DNA from: Nissolia schottii
Lineage: Eukaryota > Streptophyta > Magnoliopsida > Fabales > Fabaceae
Length of the DNA stretch: 64,000 nt
Direction of reading: 5' to 3'
Assembly: GCA_003254905.1 (NCBI GenBank)
Contig: QANU01077598.1
Span: 402,065 to 466,064 of the forward strand
The notes beneath the pieces were generated by a model. That model ran no database searches and was not told the DNA's origin. It saw only the letters and a list, made by a program, of their open reading frames with translations. This document shows positions 49,907-63,067 of the stretch, one piece after another. A program made the translations under genes and the position numbers. The stretch's first letter is position 1, and every line of letters starts with the position of its first letter.

Positions 49907-52900
49907 TTACACACAGAAGGCAAACAAGGAGGTTCCACTAGTCATGTTCAAGGGAGCCCCTAGAGAAACATTATATCCATTACCCAAATATATGCACCCG
50001 TTGCTAATTGACATGCCTCCATAGACACTGCCTCCAGTTTCATAGGACCACAAAATTTTCCCATTATCAGCATTCATTGCATATATTGATCCCATTCTAT
50101 CTGTTGATCCAGCAAAGACAACTTCATTTGCAACACTAACAGGGCCACTGGCACTGCTGTTACTAGGATTAGCAATGGACCATATAATTTTTCCATTGTT
50201 GGCATCCATTGCAACCCATCCACCTGTAGTTGTGGTTATATTTGATGGTGCTAGAGTGAAGTTTTTGCGCTCTGAATTAGCAATGTTTGTGTAAACTCTC
50301 CTTTCATCCGTAGCTGCACCCCATGTTCCACCTCCAGCAAAACCACCTGGCCCGGCTTCCTGCAAAACAACAAAAATTGTTAATGAGTTTTCAATTTGTA
50401 ACAAGCTAGCTAGAGACATATACAACAATCAAAGTTCAAATAGTCTACTATTTTGTGATCACAAAGATTCGACAAAGTTTTACGTTAGTTGTCAATGAGC
50501 TAACATAATCACCCTCTTCTATCTGGACTTGGAACTGATTATGAAAAAAAATTTCAATAAAGCACAACATTGGCAGAATTAATTTGCTATATATTGGAAT
50601 AAACTTAATAAATGTGTCACATATAAGCTTGGAATGTTCGAAATATGGACAAATGTCTTGTGTTAGTAACTCAATTGATAAAGTTTTTAGAGACATGTAA
50701 CGATAGGAACATGTTCAATCCTACCAATACTTTCGGTTCCAATTTCTTTTATCATATTCTCCATCCTGACCTTCACTTGTGTCCTTATAGTGCATTTTAT
50801 GAGTTTTATTAAATGGCCTTGTAGCAAGATTATGATACAACACAAATTCTTTCTTTTGATCAAAGAGAGAAAACTCCACAATAAACAAAGTTGATCCAGA
50901 TGATTACAATTTGTTAATGAGTCATGCACGATTATTATTTAGCCTTATTAACTCCACACAAAATAATAATAATAATAAATGAATAAAACTATTGTGTTAC
51001 CGTAAACCAAACGAGGTTGCCATTGTTGCGATCCAAAGCCCAAGCAAAGCCACTTTTTTGAACAGCAACAACAACATCTTTCATGGTTCCATTTACATCT
51101 GCAGTTAACATCATTGGTGCCTCCCCAAAATCAGCATCCGGAGTAGGGCCTCCGGGAGGACATCCAGAAACCGAAGCATTGTTGCATGCAAAAAACCACA
51201 CATCATATCCTCCTAGCTGGCGGTACCATTTGATTTTCCCAGAATTCAAATCAAGGGCCAAGATTGAATTGGAGTGGTTCTCTGGCTCCACACACTGGTC
51301 GGGTTCAATAGGTGAAGTCCTATTGCTCTGCCTCTCTTGACACTTAAGTATGTTTGGTGGGGCAGAGTAGAGGTTCCCTGTGGCAATGTACACATGGTTT
51401 CTGTGAACATCAATTGAGGGGCTGCTACCCCAAATGGCTGCTCCTGCGTACCCTCCTCTCTTCTTGTGGTTATCTGGCAGCACATAGGTTTGCCACAAGA
51501 TGGTGCCAGATCGGGTGTCGAGCTTTGCCATGCTTCCACGAAATATGCAGCATTCATCAATGGTTGCACCTTCCTCTAGCGAAGATGTTCCTACGTAGTA
51601 ACCTCTGTGGAGGGTAATGCACAGTAGGCATAAAGGGTCAAATTAAAATAAGTAACTTTAAAATTTAGGAGGGAATCGCACATTTATTTTCAACTAACTT
51701 GAAGGAACTTTGTAAATGAGAAATATTATTTATATTTGTGTTATGTGGAACGTTGTGTCAACTCACATATTATTTATTATTGGATTTGATCTTAATAGGA
51801 CGTGAGCCTATTAAAATCTTATATAACAATGGAGATCGTGTATGTAATAGCACAATGTGCATACACAAAATAATTCATAATAACACAACTCTTTGCAAAG
51901 TTACAATATGTGTGAATGTGAATGACATATTAGTTAGAACTTAGAAAGCTTTGTAATCAAGAAATTTCTGACCCATTGTAGTATGTTCCGGACATGGTGA
52001 TGATTGCTGCTGGGTGATGATCCAAATAGGTCAACCACACAAGCTTACCATTTGCTCTGTTCAGACCAATAACAACAGCAGGGCCATAGATTCCAACAAT
52101 CACCAAATCCCCTGCTATTGTGGGAGTTGCCCTTGACACTGTCCAATTCACATTGATGACAAAGCCAGTTGCATTAAGACCTGTTATTTCAGTCAAATTT
52201 TGCTTCCAAACAAGTGATCCATCATCCTCTTTCACTGCATAGATGTTACCATTCCAGCTTGGAAAATAAAGGGTACCATCATATATGGCTGGTGTTGCAG
52301 TGATGTCTTTGCCAGCATTGAATCTCCACTTTAAACTTAGGTTTGCTACTGTTTGAGGGCTAATCTTACACTCTTTGTTGGCGTATCTTCTATTGAGGAA
52401 ATCTCCACCATGGTTCAACCAATCTTGTGAACTTGTGAGGCACTAAAATCAAGAAATCAATACAAAATTAAATTCATTTTATTTAGAAAGATGTTATTTG
52501 TACAAATAAACCATCAAATTCGTACCTAAGGTTGGCATCCGTTAATTTCATCTCATCCCCAAGTTAGGAGAAATATCAAATTAATCTAAAAGATTGTCAA
52601 AAATCGATTAAATTAATTCTTGAGAGAGACTTATTTAACCGATGTCAAATGACTAATTTGATACTTTCCATAGTTTGGGGATGAACTTGATGGATGTTGT
52701 CAATTTTAAGGACGAATTTGATGGTTTACTCTTGTTTGTACTTTTTTGACGTCAAACTTGTCAACTCACTTGATGCACTACTGGATGAGATAACATTAGA
52801 GCGTAAAATATATTAGAATCTCTTGATTCAGTGGTAGATAAGATATGAGTTGGCATGAATTATCATACTAAATGAGTACATATAACACAATTCGAAAGCA

Positions 52901-53059
52901 CAAGAGTAGTAGTAATACTCCTCAAAAAGATTATGAGTAGGATAGAATGATTAAGGGTGAGAAGTAGCATACATATGAGGTTGAAGCAAAGACTAATACT
53001 GCCTGAGCACAAAACAACAATATACCAAAAACCAAGTTTGTGCTGAATTTAGGTGCCAT
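49907..53059 (-). CDS. PQQ-like beta-propeller protein, copy B, intact
   Basis: Four exons in coding order, 53059-52973, 52442-51973, 51604-51001 and 50359-49907, give 537 residues with all-canonical splice sites. Exon 1 encodes MAPKFSTNLVFGILLFCAQA and onward, a secretion signal. The mature part contains QDWLNHGGDFLNRRYA, then propeller blades with DGSLVW, NGKLVW, SGTILW, SGKIKW, NGNLVW, NGKIIW and NGKILW motifs, and ends in GTSLFAFCV. Plant annotation calls the family polyvinylalcohol-dehydrogenase-like. Bacterial relatives use pyrroloquinoline quinone, but plants are not known to make it, so enzymatic function is unproven. The gene has a single large exon 2 where copy A is split by an intron. 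Sequons such as NWTV, NRTS and NHSN support an extracellular location. Confidence 0.88.
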
Positions 53060-54246
53060 GCTTGAAACTGGACCTGGAGGTGACAGCAAGATGAATGTGC
53101 TTAAAAGTCTTTTGACTTCAATTTATTGGTGCTGATCTTTGACTTTATATTTAAATAAAAATGTGTTTGCATATTTTAAAATTAAGATCACGTTATCCTC
53201 ACGTTAATGTTTTACTAATAATATTTGTGTCATCTTGATTCAAGATTATCTATTTTTCATTCTTCCTTTTTAAAATTGAGGGAATATAACTCAATTATAA
53301 AATCTTATAAAGGATATCATAAAATAACAAAGGATTTACAATCAAGACTAGACTATATATGTAATATCAATTTTGTTGGACTAAGCATGATAGAAATTAA
53401 TATCAAACATATGATAAACTTTGATTTCATCTTAAAAATTAAATACTGAATTTAACTCAATAAAACTAACTCATTGGAGAAGAAAAATTCATAACTCTAT
53501 ATAAAAGTCGTCTACACATTATCCCTTAGCAATCGGAACTCTAACAAATGTCAACTTTAACAAACGTTCTTTAATAAAGGTACAGTATGTCATACATAAG
53601 AACTTAATTTAATGCATAGAAAACTAAATAGAATGTGTACAAGTAAGAACTACGGGAAGTTTAATCCAAATTGAATTCCAATTTTCCAATCTCTTCTTTC
53701 TGAAGCTTTAATGAGAAATATAAGATAATGTTTGGTCAATAGGATTTTTCTTCACGTACAAAAGAGTGCGTTGGGGGCCTGCTTTTCTAAAAAAAAAATA
53801 AAATTATTTGATACCTCAAATTTTTTCTTTCACATATATTATGTGATTTACATTCACATTATGTGATGCGAGCTTGAACTCCATAATATGTGAGAAAAAA
53901 GAGATTTAATATGTATATCATGTTTGATATATAAATAACACTGCTCCTTTTTTTTTATGGGGTTAAGAGATTTTTTTAGGATTTTGTTAATAAATATTTT
54001 AAAAGATCCTTGCTAAGTTAAGTGATTAAAAATAAAAGATTATGATATTTTTAATGCATTAAATATAATGAGGTTTTAAAATTTATATTTCTTCAATAAA
54101 AATATGTCCCTTTTTAAAATGTTTAATGGGCGCCATTTAAAAAAAACCTTTTTTTTTGTAGTCCAAATTAATTCAGAACATGAAAAATCCAACTAGAGCC
54201 TGAAAAGTGTGATGCCTGAATGCCTAGGGTTGGTCGCAGAACTTCT
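53060..54246. other. 5' flank of PQQ copy B
   Basis: The first several hundred bases align with the 5' flank of copy C (for example gacttcaatttattgg at 53114 and 59163). A TATAAAG-like motif is at 53144-53150 on the minus strand. The short plus-strand frame at 53225-53449 is not supported as a gene. Confidence 0.45.
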
Positions 54247-54424
54247 TTTTTCTTTTTTAGGCTGCTCGGTATCCAAAGCTTAGTCTTGATTAATCTGAGT
54301 CGACCCGGGTCATGCACCTAGTTATAGCGGGTGAGTCTCCCAGTGGGATAAATGCGTACACAAAGTCTCGAACTCAGGACATTGTTTAAGGAATACAAAG
54401 CTGCTTACCACTTGGACCAACCCC
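54247..54424 (-). mobile_element. tRNA-derived SINE
   Basis: Read on the minus strand it begins ggggttggtccaagtggtaa (A box), continues through tcctgagttcgagactttg (B box) about 35 bases later, has a tRNA-unrelated body including gggtcgactcagattaatc, and ends in an A-rich tail (taaaaaagaaaaaag). This is the standard SINE layout, complete from head to tail. Confidence 0.78.
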
Positions 54425-56286
54425 ATATACCCTAAACCTTAAACCCCCAAACTTCTACTAGTATGTTCTCAACTACATTTTCAACAATTTTGCTACTCCC
54501 TCTTTTTAGGGTTTAACCCTAAACTCTAATATTTTCAATTCCTTTAATCATACATGTTACATTTTAATGAATAAATGCACATAGATTAAAAAAATAATTA
54601 ATTTATAAATACTTAAAAAAAATATTAAGTGTGTAGACTATATTATCCTTTAATAGTTAATACAAGAGTAAAAAGTTCATAATATATAAAAGTATTGATA
54701 GAAGATAACAATTAATATTTTTTAATCCAATCAAATGATGGCTAATTTTGGACAAAATTTTTGGTAAAAAATGATATATAAAAGTGAACAGATTTAAGGT
54801 GTGTTTGCTAATTGAGTTTAGAAAGAAAAAGAAAGATTTTGAAGAACTTAATCATGATTTGTTTATGTCAAAATCATACATAAGCCCATCAAAACCTTTT
54901 ATTTCTCTCATAGATCCAATTCGCAAACACATCCTTAGTATTACTCTCACACACACGCTAAAAAATTAGGGATTATTGAAATGTTCAAACCACCACATTT
55001 GGTTCAGAATTTCATGAACAATTATTTGAACTTTAGAGGTCGTCAAACTACTGTACCTAGAAACCATATATCCAAATTAAATTAGTATATGTTCAAGGAC
55101 AAACCAATATAATATAAAATAGTGACACATTTGTTTTTAAACATAACGCATCTATATATATGCATAAATTTTACAATATAATGACCATCTTATAGTGAGT
55201 AATTTCTTTAATTTTCACTGATGGGAATTTCTCTATTGCCCAACACTAACCACCACTCATATTAACATTAATGTTAATGATTTAATTCTTTTTTTTTAAA
55301 AAAAGATTTACTTAAGTCTAGAAAGACCAAACTACCCTTATGAGAAGAAGACATAAAAAAAAATCACATCTTTTTAATCAACTCCACATGTCTTTGTATT
55401 ATTGGGCAATAGATAAATTCTTACCGATGAAAAACAAAGACATTTTTCACTAAAAAATGACTCGTATATTAATCTCTCTTCATATGAAGAAGCATGACCA
55501 ATTTTAATATAAAAGTCCTATTTCCCCATGTGATACATATAATGTATAACATGTATTAGTTAGCCTTAGTCTCTAATGGCTAGTAACTACTAGTTTTAGA
55601 ATCTGTTATTCAACTACTGAAATGGATAAAATTCACCATCTAAATAACTGATCATCGCCCTGCTGCATTCACCTGCAATTGTGGAGGTTCGCGTGTGATT
55701 GTTGACGATGGCAACTCACTTCAAGATGGCAGCAACTATTGGAGATTAATTGGTAGGTTATTGTCCTGCTTGATTATTCCTAGGCCTGACATAACCTATG
55801 AAGTCAACAAACTGAGCCAATTTGTATCATATCCCACTGATGTGCACCACAATGTTACACTATTTGACTAGATAATTTCTCCTAGCATGATCTCACTACT
55901 TGGCTCACCTCTAATGCCCTTAATTCTTAGTAGTTCTCTGTACTAGATTCTTTTGGCGGGTATGGCATTTATATTGGAATAACATGACACTGATATTTTG
56001 TAATTTGCTTTTCTATATGACAACTTGTTAAGTCACGAAATCATAATAGAATTTTGATTTTTCAAGAGATGCTTATTGTCAACTACAGTGATTAATCTCT
56101 TTTGAAGTTTGCACGTATATACTTCTTCCAACAAAATTTATTGCTATACACATTAACAGAAGAAATCAAACTCACTGGCCAAATGTTTAAAGGAATTTAG
56201 TCATCTATCAACTCTACTGTTGAGCTTTTGTTAATAAGAGAAAGTGCAATGTGACTTTTATTCAAGTATCGATCGCATAGATTTTG
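54425..56286. other. spacer between PQQ copies B and C
   Basis: AT-rich. 55010-55200 aligns with 60330-60470 (accacatatccaaatta, gacacatt blocks), so the duplicated unit reaches at least this far 5' of B. 55985-56280 matches the 3' flanks of A and B. A segment at 55660-55860 reads like broken Copia-type polyprotein text (actattggagattaattgg ... cagccaatttg-like) but is too short to call. Confidence 0.4.
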
Positions 56287-59052
56287 TTACACACAGAAGG
56301 CAAACAACGAGGTTCCACTACTCAAGTTCAAGCCAGCCCCATAAAATACATTATATCCATTACCCAAATATATGCACCCGTTGCTAATTGACATGCCTCC
56401 ATAGACACTGCCTCCAGTTTCATAGGACCACAAAATTTTCCCATTATTAGCATTCATTGCATATATTGATCCCATTCTATCCGTTGATCCGGCAAAGACA
56501 ACTTCATTTGCAACACTAACAGGGCCACTGGCACTGCTGTTACTAGGATTAGCAATGGACCATAGAATTTTCCCATTTCTTGCATCCATTGCAACCCATC
56601 CACCTGTAGTTGTGGTTATATTTGATGGTGCTAGAGTGAAGTTTTTGCGCTCTGAATTAGCAATGTTTGTGTAAACTCTCCTTTCATCCGTAGCTGCACC
56701 CCATATTCCACCACCCGTTAGCCCACCCGGCCCAGCTTCCTACAAAACAACAACAAAACAAGTGTTAAGGAGTTTTGAACTAGCTCCGATCTATTATTAG
56801 GCCAAGTAAAGGCTAAAGATTTCTTAATATATGAATATAAGCTAAGCTTGGGACATGTTGGTTTCGAGATCATAAAGATTGAACAACCAATTACTCTAAG
56901 TAGTGAAACAGATCTTTCATGTTAGCTTTACCAAGGTGTTTGATTCTATCGAACTTGACCGGACCAAACTTATTTATTCATAGGACCAAACTTAGATTGT
57001 GGCTTACTAATGTAATAATAAACTCTACACAAAATAATCATACTAACAACAATAAATGTATAAAAACTGGCCTATGTACTATATTATGCATCTATTACCG
57101 TAAACCAGATGAGGTTGCCATTGTTGCGATCCAAAGCCCAAGCAAAGCCACTTTTCTGAACAGCAACAACAACATCTTTCATAGTTCCATTTACATTTGT
57201 TGTCAACATCATTGGTGCCTCCCCAAAATCAGCATCTGGGGTGGGACCTCTAGGAGGACACCCAGAAGTCGAAGCATTAAAGCATGCGAAAAACCACACA
57301 TCATATCCTCCTAGCTGGCGGTACCATTTGATTTTCCCAGAATTCAAATCAAGGGCCAAGATTGAATTGGAGTGGTTCTCTGGCTCCACACACTGGTCGG
57401 GTTCAATAGGTGAAGTCCTATTGCTCTGCCTCTCTTGACACTTAAGTATGTTTGGTGGGGCAGAGTAGAGGTTCCCTGTGGCAATGTACACATGGTTTCT
57501 GTGAACATCAATTGAGGGGCTGCTACCCCAAATGGCTGCTCCTGCATACCTTCTGCTCTTGCCATTGTTATCTGGTAACATGTAGGTTTGCCATAAGATA
57601 GCGCCTGATTGAGCGTTGAGCTTTATCATGCTTCCGCGAAATATGCAGCATTCGTCAATGGTGGTTACACCTTCTTCTAGTGAAGATGTTCCTACATAGT
57701 AACCTCTGTGGAGTGTAATGCACAACCATAAGGGTCAAACCAAAACAAGTGATTTTAAAATATAGGAGGGAAGATGTGCATCAATTAGGTTCGAGGAAGA
57801 TTCATGCTCTTATGGCAACTATTTTGAACAATTACACTCACAAAGATGTAAGGCGAGCAAATCAGTTGGGCCCTACACCTTTATGAGTGTGATTGTTTAA
57901 TAATTGCTTAAAATAAATGTCATAATATCATTTCTCTTCAAGGAATATCAGTGCATTTTACCCTAATAAATATTATCATTTTAGTTAAGGATGATGTAAA
58001 AGCTCGATTTATTATAATATAGATTAACTCAATTTCATTAATAAACAAAGGAGTAGTTAGCGAGACAAAATCAATGTGGAATTAGTCAAGGTGGTGCAAG
58101 TCTTGGTCTATAAACTAGTGGTTTCAAACTTAAGCTTTGGGAACGAAAAAAGTCCTGATAACAAGGTTTAGATGCGGATGGTTCAATTGAGAAAAAAAAA
58201 AAACGTGAGACAAAGACATGAATGATTTAGGTTTGTTGCTTTGTTATTGTAATCAAGAAATTGAAGATGTGAAATTGTACCAACCCTTTGTAGTATGTTC
58301 CGGACATAGTGATGAGTGCTGCAGGATGATGATCTAAATAGGTCAACCACACAAGCTTACCATTTGCTCTGTTCAGACCAATAACAACAGCAGGGCCATA
58401 AATTCCAACAATCACCAAATCCCCTGCTATTGTGGGAGTTGCTCTTGCCACTGTCCAGTTGACATTGTAGACAAAGCCAGTGGCACTAAAACCTGTCATT
58501 TCAGTCAAATTTTGCTTCCAAACAAGGGATCCATCATCCTCTTTCACTGCATAGATATTACCATTCCAGCTTGGAAAATAAAGGGTGCCATCATGTATGG
58601 CTGGTGTAGCAGTTATGTCTTTGCCTGCAATGAATTTCCACTTCAAACTTAGGTTTGGTGCTGTTTGAGGGTTGATCTTACACTCTTTGTTGGCGTATCT
58701 TTTGTTCATCAAATCTCCACCATGGTTCAGCCAGTCTTGTGAATGTTGTCCAAGACACTAAAATCAAGAAATCAGTGGAAAATTAAATTGATTTAATTTG
58801 AAAAAAAATGTTATATCGTGGCGATTCATATTTCATCTATTATTAGATGGAATCTTATTAGGGTATGAACCGCATTAAAATCTTATGATTCAATGATAGA
58901 TAGGATATGAATCGATACGACGAATTTTCACACCAAATGAAATGAATGATAAGGGGTGACAAGTATTATACGTTTGCAAAGACTAATACAACATGAGCAC
59001 AAAACAACAATAAACCAAAAGCCAAGTTTGTGCTGAATTCAGATGTTGCCAT
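56287..59052 (-). CDS. PQQ-like beta-propeller protein, copy C, intact
   Basis: Four exons in coding order, 59052-58972, 58757-58285, 57705-57099 and 56739-56287, give 537 residues with canonical splice sites. Exon 1 is shorter than in B, using a donor moved by a small deletion (GCAAAC|gtataa). Exon 2 and exon 3 are each one codon longer, giving the same total. Signal peptide MATSEFSTNLAFGLLLFCAH, then CLGQHSQDWLNHGGDLMNKRYANKECK and the same series of W-containing propeller motifs. Large parts are near-identical to B, especially residues around YIATGNLYSAPP to YDVWFFAC. The C-terminal LGNGYN region differs sharply (VFYGAGLNLSSG against VSLGAPLNMTSG in B). A secreted glycoprotein is inferred; its substrate is unknown. 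Confidence 0.88.
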
Positions 59053-61600
59053 GCATGCAACTGGAACTAGACGGTGATAGCAAGATGAATGCTTGTAGAA
59101 ATTAACAAAAATTTCCCAAGCGTATGCTCGAAGAGACAGTGCGATCTCTAAATCGTTTCACTTCAATTTATTGGGGATGATCTTTTGACTTTAAATTTAT
59201 CTAAAAAAATGTGTTTGCATATTTTAAAACAAAGGTCACTTTATGCTCACATTACTAACAATATTTATGTTATCATGATTAGAGATTATCCATTTTTCAT
59301 TTTTCTTTTTTAAAATTGAAAAAGTCTAACTCAATTCTAAAATCTTATTAAAAATTATTTTAACTTATATATATCTTAAAATAACATGGAACTTAACTCA
59401 CACCTAAGACGGATTATAAAATATGAAGTTTGCATGACTAAATATTTAAAAATAAACTTAATATTAAATGCGTGGTAAATTTAAATATATTTTTAAGAAT
59501 AGAATGAATTAAACTCAGTGTTAAAAGTTAGTTCACTAGAGAGGGAGGAATGTTTGACTCTATACAAAAACTGTACGGATTTGATCCATTAACAACATTG
59601 TCCTTTGACAAATGTCAACTTTAACATTCTTTAATAAATGTACGGTAAGTTACGGTAAGTCATACGTAAGATCATACGGACAGTTTAATCCAAAAATTGA
59701 CTGGTGAATAGGCTGTTTCTTCACATACAAGTTATCGTGGGAGGCGATTGTTAGGGTTATACATTTTTTTTCTAATCCAAATTGATTTAGAACATATGAA
59801 AATACCAACTAGGGCCTGGAAAAGTGTGACTTAAAATTGAAGGTGGATTATATGGTTTGAAGGATCAAAACGGAGGATTTGATGAGAATCCTAGACTCGG
59901 TAGAAGTTGTGGGTCATGTTACTTCACCATCAATAAATATTTTTACGGATAATAGAAATGTTCAAAGTTTGGTACACATATGTAATAGGTGGACTTTTTT
60001 TTTCTTCCTCATATAGGTATTATATCCTCGCACTTCAAAAAATGTAATTGAGCATTATATTAATTTACAATTATTAATTAATTATAAGAACATTGATAAT
60101 GATATTTTAATTTATATTCGGTTATGTAATTTTTTTTAATTTTTATATATGAAAATCAAATTCTTAAATTACATGGTTATTTAATATTCTTTCACTGTTT
60201 TTTGTTCAAATTTAAGGATTTAATTTTAAAAAAAAAACTAGTCAACCAAACATGGACACCAAAGAATACACCTATATAATATACCACCACTTTGGAATAT
60301 TCATAATTTCATGAACTAAAAAAACAGAGGTCGGCAAACTATACAATCTCTCTTTACATAAAAACCACATATCCAAATTAAAATATGCTCAAGGATAAAC
60401 CAATATATAATTCAACATAGTGACACATTGTTTTCTTAACATAATGCATCTATCTATCTACACGCAAGTTGGAACAAACTATTCCAAACTTTATTTCCTT
60501 TTTCTTTCCCCCTCATTTATCTACATGTAATTTATTTCAAAAGTGGTTGATCACATTGAAAACCAAGTTGCTTAGTTTTCATCATTTATCTAAACAATAT
60601 TGATTTTCTCGAAGAAAGAATATTGTTCCCAAACATGCAATTACTTAGGGTATTATGAGATGGATAAATTAAAAAAAAAAAAAAACCAGAAAAACGATGT
60701 CAACATAGGTTTGATATGTGTGCTATGTTGCATACAGCGTGAAATATAAACTTTATGGGATATATATAGCATGATAAAAATGTTTGACATGACCCACTTT
60801 TTGTATCTTAACATAGGTTTGAAATGTCCATTGTGTTGTATGATCCATTCAATTCTTATGTGCATGAATTCTTCTTGAGTTATTCCTTTCGTTCCTTGCA
60901 GATGTCTCAACTACCACAGTTTATAAACATGTACCCGTTGTGGATTTTTAATATTCTTTTTTTAAGAAAAAAAGGATAATTGTTATCTTCTTGATTGGGC
61001 AATGGTAAATTTTGAATTAGAACTTCCAGGGGCTTAATGAATGAAGAAGACGATAGGACAATCACTTGTAATAGTAATCCAGTGTTTAGTAGAATGAGTA
61101 TCTAACTCTTAGTTACGTTCCAACTTTAGGAGGGGCGCGAAGAAAACACTACTCCCTAAAAAAATAAAATTGAAATCAATCTTTTAAGGTAACTTTTGAT
61201 TCATTGTAATCTTCAGATGCCACTAAATTTTTTTTCTACCAATTTAGGTTTTTGTTCTATTTAGTTTCTCGTTTTTGGTTATCTTTGGTTTCCTTCCCTT
61301 TAGATTTGTCGTATGACTAGGATGTTGTTTACGTGTATATGGGATCCCCCTCTTCAACTATGGTCCTTGTGGCCTTGTATTTGTTTTTCTTTGACTATCT
61401 TTGGGGAACAGATGATAGTAATGACTAATTCAGAATGACAGACATAATGATTGGTTTGATGCCCGCTCAGGAATACATTGAAGAAGAATTAGGATTGCAT
61501 TTGAGTTTAAGGAAGAAGGATGAATCGACGGAAATGAATTTATTGAACTGGGAATATAAGAGGTCTGGGGGGATGGCAGAAAGATGGTGAAGAATTTTAG
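59053..61600. other. 5' flank of PQQ copy C and spacer
   Basis: 59053-60470 is homologous in patches to the 5' flank of copy B. From 60480 to 61600 I see no gene. The minus-strand frame at 60653-60910 has a Phe/Lys low-complexity end and no recognised similarity. 61325-61600 may already be decayed LINE sequence. Confidence 0.4.
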
Positions 61601-63060
61601 AATAAAATTTGTAGGGTTAGTAGAAACAAAAACAGAAGGAGTCAATCAGTTCCAGATTAAACAATGCTGAGACAGGTCACTATATGAATGGTCAATAGTT
61701 GATGCATTTAATTCTAGGGGAGGTTTATTGTGTATATGGGATCCAAACTTTTTAGCGAAAGAGGAAGAAATAAAAGGGGAAAGATTTTAGATGTATTATT
61801 GTTCTGGTTTATTGAACACATATGCTGTGGGAGAAAAAAACAGAGTTTTTGGAATGAACTTCTTCACCTAAGAGAAAGGTTTATGTTCCAGATCAGATCA
61901 TACTACCTTGTTGTTACAATCAAAAAAGGTGGATTTGGGGTTTAAACCACTTATATCATCAGATATTTGGTTTAGATTGAATCAACCAATCAAGAAATGG
62001 AATAAATGTTCATTTGGCTTCATTGATCATAAAATTGAGGAGCCGGAGAATGAGGTTTACAAGGTGGATACTGCCTTGGAAGATGGAAGTCAAGAACAGG
62101 AACTGATCGCAAGGAGATTGGCTCTTCTTAGTTATCTCGACTTATGGCATGCTAGAAAGGTAGAATATTGGAGGCAATTGTCAAGGGAGAACCGTATCAA
62201 AGGTATGGACAAAAATTCCAAATATTTTCATACCATGGAAACCATTAAAAGGAGAAGCAAAAATATGGAAGAACGGAGAACACCAAAAAGGAGGTGTGGA
62301 AGTTCTTTATGGAATTGTGTGCACAAAATGTTGGCCTCTTATTCATTTTTAGGATGGTATCATAAGAATAATTTTAGAAGAGAATAGATTGTGACTGGAA
62401 ATGATACCGACTGAGCAGGAGGTAAAGCCTGTGGTTTGGAGCTGTGAACCATCAAAAGCTCCTGGGCATGATGGTTTTAATTTGAACTTTGTGGGGGAGT
62501 CTTGGAATTGTGGAGAAGGACTTTGTTGAAGTTTTAGAGCTCTTTTGAATTGGAGAGTTGTCACCAAATCAAAATAAAACTTGGGTGGCTCTCCAACTGA
62601 AATTTGATGGGGCAACAGATGTAAAAGATTTTCGGCCAATCAGTATGGTTGGAAATCTCTACAGGTTAAAGTAAGCGATGCCTAAGCTGGTAGGTGAGGA
62701 ACAATCAACCTTTATTCAAGGTCGACAAAGTCATGATGGAGCTCTTATGGCCTATGATGTAGTACATTGGCTTAGGAAAGCAAAGAAAGAAGTACTCGTC
62801 TTTCTCTTGGTGAAGCTAGATTTCCAAAAAAGCATATGACTCAGCATGTGTTGGAAAGAATGTGGTTTGGAATAAAATGGAGGAAGTGGATATGGAGTTG
62901 TATGAGGGTGGCTTCTATGTCTATTCTAGTGAAGGGGGTTCAAATTGCACTGTTTAATATGGATAAGGGATTAAGGCAAGGGAATCCTATATCACCTTTC
63001 ATGTTTGTACTTGTGGGAGAGGTTATGAACTGTTTGTTGACCAATCATAGAAAAAATTGA
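61600..63060 (+). mobile_element. degenerate L1-type LINE, endonuclease and partial reverse transcriptase
   Basis: Fragments in different frames follow the order of plant L1 ORF2. ETKTEGVNQF and RGGLLCIWDPN (endonuclease) lie at about 61625-61755. WNKCSFGFIDHKIEE, then ARRLALLSYLDLWHARKVEYWRQ and NSKYFH lie at 62004-62235. EPSKAPGHDGFNLNF (start of the reverse transcriptase) is at about 62446-62490, FRPISMVGNLYRL at about 62632-62665, and GLRQGNPISPFMFVLVGE at about 62967-63020. Several frameshifts and stops are present. The catalytic YADD region and everything beyond is missing because the element ends at about 63060, where PQQ copy D begins. Dead element. Confidence 0.82.
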
Positions 63061-63067
63061 GAAGATG

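Noticed and set aside
51083..51617. Plus-strand frames over PQQ exon 3, repeated at 43476-43838, 57241-57438 and 63202-63564
   Set aside because: They recur only because the minus-strand exon is duplicated. Antisense shadows.
53225..53449. Short plus-strand frame upstream of PQQ copy B
   Set aside because: AT-rich, not conserved in the aligned flank of copy C.
61908..62387. 159-codon plus-strand frame as an independent gene
   Set aside because: Its text belongs to the region between endonuclease and reverse transcriptase of an L1-type LINE, with frameshifts on both sides.
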